Assembly: GCA_964577615.1 (NCBI GenBank)
Contig: CAZNZW010000003.1
Span: 41,334-105,333, forward strand
Direction of reading: 5' to 3'
DNA: 64,000 bases
Source of the DNA: QNYZ01 sp964577615
GTDB taxonomy: Bacteria > Desulfobacterota > Desulfobacteria > Desulfobacterales > QNYZ01
Shown: positions 41,197-48,562 of the stretch, one piece after another
Numbering within the stretch: the stretch's first letter is position 1
Layout of the letters: every line of letters starts with the position of its first letter
Program-made: the position numbers and the translations under genes
Notes under the pieces: generated by a model
Told to the model about the DNA's origin: nothing
The model's input: only the letters and a program-made list of their open reading frames with translations
Databases searched by the model: none

Positions 41197-42750
41197 CTAC
41201 ATGGGAATATTGCCATGCTTTTTAGGCGGCCGCATTTCCCGTTTGGCACACAGCACTTCCAGGGCCTCGATCAGCCGTGGACGGGTAACGGCCGGTTCGA
41301 TAACGGCATCCACGTAGCCACGGGCGGCCGCGCAATACGGGTTGGAAAACAGGTCTTCATACGCGGCTATTTTTTCTTCCCGCTTGGCCTTGGGATCATC
41401 GGCCGTATCAATTTCCCGGCGATGAATGATGTTGGCCGCCCCGGCCGCGCCCATGACGGCAATCTCGGCGCCGGGCCAGGCCATCACGTAATCGGCGCCC
41501 AGATCCTTGGAGCACATGGCCAGATACGATCCACCGTAATCCTTGCGGGTCACGAGCAGCAGTTTTGGCACGGTGGCTTCCGAATAGCACCAGAGCAGCT
41601 TGGCGCCGTGCCGGATAATTCCCCCCCATTCCTGCTGGCTTCCCGGCAGGTAGCCGGGCACATCGGCGATGGTCAGCAGGGGGATGTTAAAGGCATCGCA
41701 AAACCGGATAAACCGGGTCGCCTTGTCCGAGGCATCGATATCCAGGCAGCCGGCCAGGGCCTGGGGCTGGTTGGCGATGATGCCGATGGTGCAGCCGTTG
41801 AGACGGGCAAAGCAGACAATGATATTTTTCGCGAAATACTGATGCGGCTCGAAAATCCGGCCGTTGTCAACAATGGCGCTGATCACCGCTTTCATGTCGT
41901 ACGACTGATTGGGATTGTCGGGAATAATGACGTTCAGTGACGGATCGGTCCGGTGCGGATTGTCACCGGTATCCACCACCGGCGGATCCTCCATATTATT
42001 GGCGGGCAGATAACTGAGCAGCTCCCGGATCTGATTGATGGCATCCGCGTCGCTGTCGGCGGCAAAATGAGCCACGCCGCTTTTTTCATTGTGGGTCATG
42101 GCCCCGCCCAGATCCTCGAAGCTGATTTTCTCGCCGGTAACGGCCTTGATGACATTGGGGCCGGTTATGAACATATAGCTGCTGTTTTTCACCATGAAGA
42201 TGAAATCGGTCATGGCGGGTGAATAAACCGCCCCGCCGGCGGTGGGCCCCATAATCGCCGAAATCTGTGGGATGACACCGGAGGCGCTGGAATTTCGAAA
42301 GAAAATCTGGCCGTAGCCGGACAGCGCGTCCACCCCTTCCTGAATGCGGGCGCCGCCTGAATCGTTGATCCCCACGAAGGGTACCCCCGATTTGAGGGCC
42401 ATATCCATGACCTTGCAGATCTTTTTGGCATGCATCTCGCCCAGACTCCCGGCCCGGGCCGTAAAATCCTGCGCATACGCAAAAACCGGCCGGCCGTCCA
42501 CAAGACCATGGCCGGTAACCACGCCGTCGGCTGGAATCTCAACATTTTCCATCCCGAAATTGACGCAGCGGTGGGTGACAAACATGTCCAGCTCCCGGAA
42601 AGTCCCTTTGTCGAACAGCAATGCGATCCGCTGGCGGGCGGTCAGCTTGCCTTTTTCCTTCTGTTTGGCAATGGCTTTTTCGCCGCCCATCTGCCGGATC
42701 TTTTCTTCGCGTTTCTTCAGATCCTTGATTTTGTCTTCCATGACTCCCAT
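41197..42750 (-). CDS. Methylmalonyl-CoA carboxyltransferase 12S / propionyl-CoA carboxylase beta-type subunit
   Basis: 517 residues, the normal length of the family. The two crotonase-type halves are seen: residues about 25-260 with ARQRIALLFDKGTF, FVGINDSGGARIQEGVDAL and MGPTAGGAVYSPA; and 280-500 with FARLNGCTIGIIANQP, DVPGYLPGSQQE, and VMAWPGAEIAVMGAAGA. The enzyme moves the carboxyl group between biotin and propionyl-CoA/methylmalonyl-CoA. A second ATG (MEDKIK) is possible four codons in. It is the first gene after a 152-base gap containing a 17-bp palindrome, so it may have its own promoter. Confidence 0.93.
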   Translation of the reverse strand: MGVMEDKIKDLKKREEKIRQMGGEKAIAKQKEKGKLTARQRIALLFDKGTFRELDMFVTHRCVNFGMENVEIPADGVVTGHGLVDGRPVFAYAQDFTARAGSLGEMHAKKICKVMDMALKSGVPFVGINDSGGARIQEGVDALSGYGQIFFRNSSASGVIPQISAIMGPTAGGAVYSPAMTDFIFMVKNSSYMFITGPNVIKAVTGEKISFEDLGGAMTHNEKSGVAHFAADSDADAINQIRELLSYLPANNMEDPPVVDTGDNPHRTDPSLNVIIPDNPNQSYDMKAVISAIVDNGRIFEPHQYFAKNIIVCFARLNGCTIGIIANQPQALAGCLDIDASDKATRFIRFCDAFNIPLLTIADVPGYLPGSQQEWGGIIRHGAKLLWCYSEATVPKLLLVTRKDYGGSYLAMCSKDLGADYVMAWPGAEIAVMGAAGAANIIHRREIDTADDPKAKREEKIAAYEDLFSNPYCAAARGYVDAVIEPAVTRPRLIEALEVLCAKREMRPPKKHGNIPM

Positions 42751-42839
42751 TTTTATTTCCTTTCACTGATATGCGGCATCACATCCGCCCCATCGCCGCT
42801 GCCGGGGGCCGAAACTGCGCATTAAATGACGAGGGCCTC

Positions 42840-42856
42840 AAAAGATATAATCTTTT
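42840..42856. promoter_or_regulatory. 17-bp palindrome upstream of the 12S-type subunit gene
   Basis: AAAAGAT (42840-42846), ATA, ATCTTTT (42850-42856), perfect dyad in the 152-base gap between meaB and the 12S-type gene. TTGACA on the minus strand at 42875-42880 lies just upstream, but a matching -10 is not clear. Confidence 0.3.
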
Positions 42857-42902
42857 CATAAACCCCCTGTCTTTTGTCAAGCAAAAAGCCGCCAAAAAAC
42901 AG

Positions 42903-43865
42903 TTACGATGGTATCCGGATGAATGAATCGACAATTTCCCGGATGGCCTGATATGGATTTTTCTTTTTTTCGATAATCGCGTCCACCAGGTCTTCGAGGC
43001 GGCCATCCCGGGCCAGCGCCGCTTCCAGGCGCTGAAACAGCGCAAAATGAATCATCTGGAAAGTCTGCCGGCGAACACGTTCGCGGCGCTTTTCAGCCAT
43101 ATGACCACTTTCCCTGAACGCGTGCCCGCAGGATGCGATGGCGGCCATCAGGTCGTCAATGCCCGTTTTTTCCGTGGCGACTGTTTTTACCACCGGCGGG
43201 GCCTCCCGCTTCTTTCGGGCGATCTGGGCATCCTGCAGAATACGGCTGTTGACTTCGGCATACAGCTGGTCGGCTCCGGCATGATCGGATTTGTTGATGA
43301 CGTAGATATCGGCAATTTCCATGACGCCGGCCTTCATGCTCTGGATGATATCCCCATATCCCGGCGCCAGGATCAGGCAGATGATATCGGCAATGCGCAT
43401 GATATCGATTTCGTCCTGCCCGACGCCGACGGTTTCAACGATGATGACGTCTTTGCCCGACGCATCCATGGCTTTGACCACGTTGTCCGTGGCCTGGGCC
43501 AGCCCGCCCAAAAAACCGCGGGTCGCCATGCTGCGGATAAAAACGCCGGGGTCCGCCGCGTGCCGGTTCATTCGGATGCGATCTCCGAGAAGCGCGCCGC
43601 CGGTAAACGGGCTGGATGGATCAACGGCAACGATGCCCACGCTCTGATTCTGTTGTCTGAAATGGTGGGTGATCTGGTCGGTCAGAGAGCTTTTGCCGGC
43701 CCCGGGAGAGCCGGTCAATCCAACCACCAGGGCCCGGCCCATGTGGGGGTGCAGGGCTTCCATGCACTGTGCGGCCCGGGGGTCGTTGTCTTCCACCCAG
43801 GTAATCAAACGGGCAAGGGCCCGGGGAGAACCGGCCAATACCTGTCGGGTTAAATCATCACTCAT
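42903..43865 (-). CDS. meaB: Methylmalonyl-CoA mutase-associated GTPase MeaB
   Basis: 320 residues. G3E-family P-loop GTPase: GLTGSPGAGKSSL (Walker A, about residue 51), ETVGVGQDEIDIM (switch/Walker B region), and NKSDHAGAD (base recognition). The C-terminal helices form the dimerisation arm. MeaB gates adenosylcobalamin loading and removes inactive cobalamin from methylmalonyl-CoA mutase. It directly follows the small mutase subunit by 33 bases, matching its client. Confidence 0.95.
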   Translation of the reverse strand: MSDDLTRQVLAGSPRALARLITWVEDNDPRAAQCMEALHPHMGRALVVGLTGSPGAGKSSLTDQITHHFRQQNQSVGIVAVDPSSPFTGGALLGDRIRMNRHAADPGVFIRSMATRGFLGGLAQATDNVVKAMDASGKDVIIVETVGVGQDEIDIMRIADIICLILAPGYGDIIQSMKAGVMEIADIYVINKSDHAGADQLYAEVNSRILQDAQIARKKREAPPVVKTVATEKTGIDDLMAAIASCGHAFRESGHMAEKRRERVRRQTFQMIHFALFQRLEAALARDGRLEDLVDAIIEKKKNPYQAIREIVDSFIRIPS

Positions 43866-43898
43866 AACAAGTCCATTTGTCGCGCCTGGCGGCGGCGT

Positions 43899-44297
43899 TT
43901 ATCCGGCCACGTTTTCCTGAATATAGCGGACAATCTGATCAGTCCGGGTGCCGGGCCCGAAAATTTCCGCCACCCCGGCCTGCTTCAACCCGGAGATATC
44001 CTCCTCCGGAATGATGCCGCCCCCGACCACCAGGACATCCGCCATTTCTTTTTCCTTGAGGATGGAAACCACCCTGGGGAAAAAATAGTTATGTACGCCG
44101 GACAGGCTGCTCAGTCCCACCACATCGGCGTCCTCCTGCAGCGCCGCCTCGACGATCATTTCCGGCGTTTGCCGCAGTCCGGTATAAACGACTTCCATCC
44201 CGGCCTCCGCAAAAATCCGGCAAAGCAGCTTGGCGCCCCGGTCATGGCCGTCCAGTCCCGGTTTGGCCACGATTATTTTTATTTTTTTCTTTGCCAT
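43899..44297 (-). CDS. Methylmalonyl-CoA mutase small (B12-binding) subunit
   Basis: 132 residues, a stand-alone cobalamin-binding Rossmann domain: GLDGHDRGAKLL with Asp16-x-His18-x-x-Gly21 (the histidine that ligates cobalt), VVGLSSLSGVHNYF, and VVGGGIIPEEDI. It is the C-terminal domain of the mutase as a separate chain, as in archaea and many Desulfobacterota. The large subunit gene is 70 bases upstream. Confidence 0.95.
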   Translation of the reverse strand: MAKKKIKIIVAKPGLDGHDRGAKLLCRIFAEAGMEVVYTGLRQTPEMIVEAALQEDADVVGLSSLSGVHNYFFPRVVSILKEKEMADVLVVGGGIIPEEDISGLKQAGVAEIFGPGTRTDQIVRYIQENVAG

Positions 44298-44367
44298 GGT
44301 TCATTTCCTTTCTGTGTCAGTCCGCCCGGTCATTGATTTTCCAGCCCGCCGCCGCCGGCGGGGATAA

Positions 44368-46047
44368 TCAGACGTATTCCCGGGGCCGATACTCTCCGAA
44401 AAGATCCCGCCAGACATCGCAGATCTCGCCTACCGTGGCCTCTGCCTTGACGGCATCGATAACGGCCGGCATCACGTTTTCACCGGTTTCGGTCACCGTG
44501 CGCAGCCGGTCCAGCGCGGTCTGCCATGCAGCGGCATTCCTTTCGGTCCGCAGTTTTTTCAGCTTCTGAGCCTCTTTTTCTCCCACCGCCATATCGATGC
44601 GCAGCAGATTGGCCGGCGGCGGTTCCTCCATCTGGTATTTGTTGAGCCCCACGTACGCCCGTTCTCCGGATTCGATCTCCTTCTGGAACTGGTAGGCGCT
44701 GTTCTGGATTTCCTTTTGAATATACCCGTCTTCAATGGCCTGAAGCGTGCCGCCACGGGTGTCGATTTTTTCGATGTACGCATTGACCTCCGCCTCAATC
44801 TGGTCGGTCAGCGATTCCACGTAATACGATCCGGCCAGGGGATCGATCGTGTCCGTGCTGCCACTCTCCTCGGCCACGATCTGCTGGGTCCTAAGCGCCA
44901 CGGTTACCGCGCCTTCGGTGGGCAGGCACAGGGCCTCGTCGTAGGAATTGGTATGCAGCGACTGGCAGCCGCCCAGAGACGCCGCATAGGCCTGCAGCCC
45001 GACCCGGACGATATTGTTCAGCGGCTGCTGAGCGGTCAGCGTGACCCCGCCGGTCTGGACATGGTAGCGCAGCATCATCGAACGTGGATTTTTCGCGCCG
45101 AAACGTTCTTTCATGATCCGGGCCCAGCAGCGACGGGCCGCACGGAACTTGGCCGCCTCTTCCAGCACGTTGGTAAACGCATTGAAGAAAAACGACAGCC
45201 GGCCGGCGAATTGATCCACATCCATGCCGCGGTCCACGCAGGCCTGGGCGTAGGCGATGCCGTCGGCCAGGGTAAAGGCGATTTCCTGGGCGGCGGTGGC
45301 GCCCGCTTCGCGGATGTGGTAGCCGCTGATGCTGATCGTATTCCAGCGGGGCACATGCTGCCGGCAGAACGCGATCAGGTCAACGGTCAACCGCATGGTC
45401 GGCCCCGGCGGAAAGATGTATTGCCCGCGGCAGATGATTTCTTTCAGGACATCGTTCTGTACCGTACCGCCGACTTTTTCCCAGGGGACGTTCTGTTCTT
45501 CGGCCAGGGCCAGGTACATGGCCAGCAGCACGGTGGCCGGCGCATTGATCGTCATGGACGTGGTTACCTCGCCCAGGGGAATCCGGTCAAACAGGACGCG
45601 CATGTCGTTGATGGAGTCGATGGCGACGCCGACCTTGCCGACCTCTCCCATGGACAGGACATGGTCGCTGTCGTAGCCCGCCTGGGTGGGCAGGTCAAAC
45701 GCGACGCTCAGACCGGTCTGCCCCTTTTCGAGCAGGTACCGGTAGCGGGCGTTGGTTTCCGCCGCGCTGCCGAAACCGGCGTATTGCCGCATTGTCCAGA
45801 ACCGGCCCCGGTACATGGTCGGCTGAACACCGCGCGTGTACGGATAACTGCCCGGAAATCCCAGCGCTTCAGGGTAGTGTAATCCGGCCGTGTCTTCCGG
45901 CGTATAGAGCCGATTGATCGGTGTGCCGGAGATCGATGTAAATTTTTTCTTGCGTTCCCCAAAACGGGACAGCGCTTTATCCAGCGGTCCCTGTTCCCAT
46001 GTCTGCCGGCCGTTCTTTATCGCTTCCAGTTCATCTCTTCCTGCCAT
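44368..46047 (-). CDS. Methylmalonyl-CoA mutase large (catalytic) subunit
   Basis: 559 residues, the length expected for a large subunit without the B12 domain. Substrate-barrel motifs: GVQPTMYRGRFWTMRQYAGFG (with the catalytic Tyr), GLSVAFDLPTQAGYDSDH, MTINAPA, ISGYHIREAGATAAQE, and RAARRCWARIMKERFGAK. With the separate B12 subunit it rearranges (R)-methylmalonyl-CoA and succinyl-CoA by an adenosyl radical. It lies after the epimerase gene in the same operon. Confidence 0.95.
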   Translation of the reverse strand: MAGRDELEAIKNGRQTWEQGPLDKALSRFGERKKKFTSISGTPINRLYTPEDTAGLHYPEALGFPGSYPYTRGVQPTMYRGRFWTMRQYAGFGSAAETNARYRYLLEKGQTGLSVAFDLPTQAGYDSDHVLSMGEVGKVGVAIDSINDMRVLFDRIPLGEVTTSMTINAPATVLLAMYLALAEEQNVPWEKVGGTVQNDVLKEIICRGQYIFPPGPTMRLTVDLIAFCRQHVPRWNTISISGYHIREAGATAAQEIAFTLADGIAYAQACVDRGMDVDQFAGRLSFFFNAFTNVLEEAAKFRAARRCWARIMKERFGAKNPRSMMLRYHVQTGGVTLTAQQPLNNIVRVGLQAYAASLGGCQSLHTNSYDEALCLPTEGAVTVALRTQQIVAEESGSTDTIDPLAGSYYVESLTDQIEAEVNAYIEKIDTRGGTLQAIEDGYIQKEIQNSAYQFQKEIESGERAYVGLNKYQMEEPPPANLLRIDMAVGEKEAQKLKKLRTERNAAAWQTALDRLRTVTETGENVMPAVIDAVKAEATVGEICDVWRDLFGEYRPREYV

Positions 46048-46104
46048 GACTGCCTCCTCGCATGCGGCCTGAAACAGGCCTGATTTGAAATCGTCTGCCG
46101 GCCG

Positions 46105-46506
46105 TTATCTTTCGCACAACTCGACCAGCACCCCGCCGGTGGCTTTGGGATGTAAAAAAGCAATGCGCGCGCCGCCCGCGCCCTGGCGGGGCGTTTCGTC
46201 GATGAGCCGGACGCCCTTGCTTTTGAGTTCGGCCAGGGCGGCGTCTATATCGGGCACCCGAAACGCCACATGCTGAATACCTGTGCCCCGCTTTTCAATA
46301 TATTTGGCCACCGGCCCGTCGGGCGATGTGGATTCGAGCAGTTCGACTTCGCTTTCGCTGACCGGGAAGAAGGCCGTGGTTACCTTCTGGGGGGCAACGG
46401 TTTCGGTGCCTTCAAAAGCCAGACCCAGAATATCGGACCAGAACTTTTTTCCGTCATCAATATTGTTGACCGCAATCCCGAGGTGGTCGATTTTAAGTAT
46501 TTCCAT
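46105..46506 (-). CDS. mce: Methylmalonyl-CoA epimerase
   Basis: 133 residues, vicinal-oxygen-chelate fold. Metal ligands appear in KIDHLGIAV (His8), GIQHVAFRV (second His) and VLVELCE (C-terminal Glu). The enzyme converts (S)- to (R)-methylmalonyl-CoA, linking the carboxyltransferase with the mutase. The ATG lies two bases after the tetR stop, so the regulator heads the operon. Confidence 0.94.
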   Translation of the reverse strand: MEILKIDHLGIAVNNIDDGKKFWSDILGLAFEGTETVAPQKVTTAFFPVSESEVELLESTSPDGPVAKYIEKRGTGIQHVAFRVPDIDAALAELKSKGVRLIDETPRQGAGGARIAFLHPKATGGVLVELCER

Positions 46507-46508
46507 TT

Positions 46509-47207
46509 TCAGACTCCTTTGGCATATAATTTCTCGGTTTCCGGCAATCCGTCACCGGTGGCCGGTTTTCCGCCAGATGCCGGGGCCTGGGCGGGCGCCG
46601 GTTCCCGATCCGGTTTTGGCCCCCGGGGATGCGAGATCCCCCGCCATACCATTTCAAACATGGCGTTCGATTCTTCCGCCAGACGGTACGTCTGTCCCCG
46701 CGAGACCCACATGAAAAACGACCGCTGAACGAACCCCATCATGAGATCAAGGAGAATGCCGGTCCGCACCGTGGGATCGAATACGTCTTCGGCCTGTCCC
46801 TGGCGCAGCACATCCATGAACATGTCGATCATCTGATGCTGTTTGAAGGTTTCGTCAGCCATCCAGGTTTTCATGGGGACCGTCATAAAAAGAATCCGCC
46901 CCAGCTCGGGATGCCGTTCGTAATAATCGAGCTGCACCCAGAATACCTTGCGGATCTTTTCCCTGAGATCTTCAATCCCCTGAAGGTGGTCAATGATCCG
47001 GTCGGTGAGTTTACCGAGGGAGACATCGACAAAGGTAAAGAGCAGTTTTTCCTTGCTGCCGAAATAATTGTAGATGGTGCTGAAGCTGATCCCGGCCCGC
47101 TTGGCCACGTCCCGCATGGTGGCCTTATGAAAATCCGAATTGGAAAAAACATCCATCACCACTGTTTCCAGGCGATTGAAAATATCCGGATTGAGTTTGT
47201 CAATCAT
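46509..47207 (-). CDS. TetR-family regulator of the methylmalonyl-CoA operon
   Basis: 232 residues from ATG 47207; a TTG at 47252 could extend it by 15 residues, and neither has a clear ribosome site. The N-terminal helix-turn-helix reads ATMRDVAKRAGISFSTIYNYFGSKEKLLF (about 29-57). The ligand domain (60-200) is typical in length. A proline/alanine-rich tail of 25 residues (PAPAQAPASGGKP) is unusual for the family. Being first in the operon and close to a perfect palindrome at 47301-47313, it probably regulates itself and the pathway, with an acyl-CoA as likely ligand. The ligand is inference. Confidence 0.85.
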   Translation of the reverse strand: MIDKLNPDIFNRLETVVMDVFSNSDFHKATMRDVAKRAGISFSTIYNYFGSKEKLLFTFVDVSLGKLTDRIIDHLQGIEDLREKIRKVFWVQLDYYERHPELGRILFMTVPMKTWMADETFKQHQMIDMFMDVLRQGQAEDVFDPTVRTGILLDLMMGFVQRSFFMWVSRGQTYRLAEESNAMFEMVWRGISHPRGPKPDREPAPAQAPASGGKPATGDGLPETEKLYAKGV

Positions 47208-47579
47208 TGTTACTGAATACCTGTTCTGCGCCAAAACGTTATCTGGCCGCAATTTTTGGAATCATCCCAACCTGTATCCAAGCTGTTTCTTTTCTGTATC
47301 GTAACATTGTTACATAATATACTTTCAGCTGGTTTTATTTGTCAAGTCTATTATCATTTTCAATATCCGGATCAAATTATCCCGGACAGGCCAGGAACAA
47401 AATTGATTCTTGACAAATACCGGGCAGCATGGTTATTTTGACCGTTTAATGGAAAAAGACGGGGCAGTTGCCCGATTGTATTTAAACAACCGGCCGGACT
47501 GGTACTTGACGGTTACGCTGAAAACAACAGTCGTGCGGCAAAAAACGGCAGCGGTGCACGACGCATAGAGGAAATGATC
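47208..47579. promoter_or_regulatory. Divergent regulatory region: TetR operator candidate and rpmH promoter
   Basis: 372 bases without a gene between tetR and rpmH. A perfect 13-bp dyad GTAACA-T-TGTTAC at 47301-47313 is about 95 bases upstream of tetR. A second TTGTTAC half-site lies at its start codon (47206-47212). Toward rpmH, TTGACA (47410-47415) and TATTTT (47434-47439) are 18 bases apart. I saw no DnaA boxes here. Confidence 0.5.
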
Positions 47580-47714
47580 ATGAAGAGAACCTATCAACCG
47601 AGTCAAAGAAAACGAACACGCAAGCATGGTTTCTTAAAACGGATGTCTACCAAAACCGGCCGCCGGGTCATTAACCGACGACGGGCAAAAGGACGAAAAC
47701 GACTGGCCCTGTAA
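47580..47714 (+). CDS. rpmH: 50S ribosomal protein L34
   Basis: 44 residues, starting MKRTYQPSQRKRTRKHGFL, a standard L34 with its basic C-terminus (RRRAKGRKRLAL). A GAGGAAATGATC ribosome site precedes ATG 47580. It heads the widely conserved rpmH-rnpA-yidD-yidC-jag order. The 160-base gap to rnpA is longer than usual and holds two alternative hairpins. Confidence 0.97.
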   Translation: MKRTYQPSQRKRTRKHGFLKRMSTKTGRRVINRRRAKGRKRLAL

Positions 47715-47874
47715 CAAAATGGCTGAGATCATCTGCAGAGGTGGTTTTCGGTCAGCGGTTTTTTGCCCGGACAGCATGCATCCGGCCACGACGCGTTGCG
47801 GCCGGACAAAACAGAAAGCGCGGTCGGACGACAGTGCCAATCGTCGCACCGTGCAATAACTTAACGGGGGCGGA

Positions 47875-48222
47875 CTGAGCCAGTACACGTATACGAAAGC
47901 CGACCGGCTGCTTAAACGATCGGCATATCTGTATTTAACGCGAACCGGCAGGCAGGTCCGAAATCGGCATTTTATTATTCGCTATGCGGTCAGCGACACC
48001 GGCAGATCAAAAGTAGGGCCGACGATCACCAGAAAAGTGGGCAACGCCGTTGTGCGCAACCGGTTAAAACGATTGATACGAGAATATTTTCGACACCATC
48101 GCCACCAACTGGATCCCGCACTGGACCTGATGATTATTGCCCGAAAACCGGCGGCCGGATTAACGTCCGGGCAGGTATTTGATTCACTGGACCAACTGTT
48201 CACAACTATTTCCGGAAACTGA
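47875..48222 (+). CDS. rnpA: Ribonuclease P protein component, apparently with a CTG start
   Basis: 115 residues if translation begins at CTG 47875, the normal length of RnpA. The chain reads TKADRLLKRSAYLYL, GRSKVGPTITRKVGNAVVRNRLKRLIREYFR (the RNR signature) and LDLMIIARKPAAGL. The frame is closed by TAA at 47857, and between that stop and the middle of the gene there is no ATG, GTG or TTG; the first is GTG 48037, which would remove half the protein including strand 1. GGGGGCGG lies just before the CTG. RnpA binds the RNase P RNA and assists 5' maturation of tRNAs. The gene identity is secure; the start is inferred. Confidence 0.9.
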   Translation: MSQYTYTKADRLLKRSAYLYLTRTGRQVRNRHFIIRYAVSDTGRSKVGPTITRKVGNAVVRNRLKRLIREYFRHHRHQLDPALDLMIIARKPAAGLTSGQVFDSLDQLFTTISGN

Positions 48223-48225
48223 TTG

Positions 48226-48450
48226 ATGGTTAAACGTATCCTCTCGATGCCAATTTTAATCATGATTCGATTGTACCAATACCTTGTTTCACCGGTTTTG
48301 GGTCCCCACTGTCGTTTCAGTCCCAGCTGTTCGGAATATGCCTATCAGGCCCTGACGCGCTACGGCCTGATCAAGGGCACCCGCCTGGCCGTTTGCCGCA
48401 TATTTAAATGTCACCCGTTTCACCCCGGAGGGATTGACCCGGTCCCTTAG
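48226..48450 (+). CDS. yidD: Membrane protein insertion efficiency factor YidD
   Basis: 74 residues from ATG 48226, three bases after the rnpA stop. Canonical YidD: amphipathic LIMIRLYQYLVSPVLG, CRFSPSCSEYAYQAL, and a C-terminal RIFKCHPFHPGGIDPVP. It assists YidC-dependent insertion on the cytoplasmic face. The gene for YidC follows by 112 bases. Confidence 0.95.
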   Translation: MVKRILSMPILIMIRLYQYLVSPVLGPHCRFSPSCSEYAYQALTRYGLIKGTRLAVCRIFKCHPFHPGGIDPVP

Positions 48451-48562
48451 AAACCGATGAGGGCGTAACGGCTGCTTTAATTTTCTCCAGAAACTGACTT
48501 GAACCATGTCCCCCTTGACGCATTGCCGGGGATAATAACTGCCTAACCATCAGGAGCGTATT

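Noticed and set aside
47208..47579. Chromosomal origin (oriC) beside rpmH
   Set aside because: No DnaA-box cluster or dnaA gene is visible; only a TetR-type dyad and a promoter are seen.
48037..48222. A 61-residue gene starting at GTG 48037
   Set aside because: It is only the C-terminal half of RnpA; homologous sequence continues upstream in the same frame to 47875.
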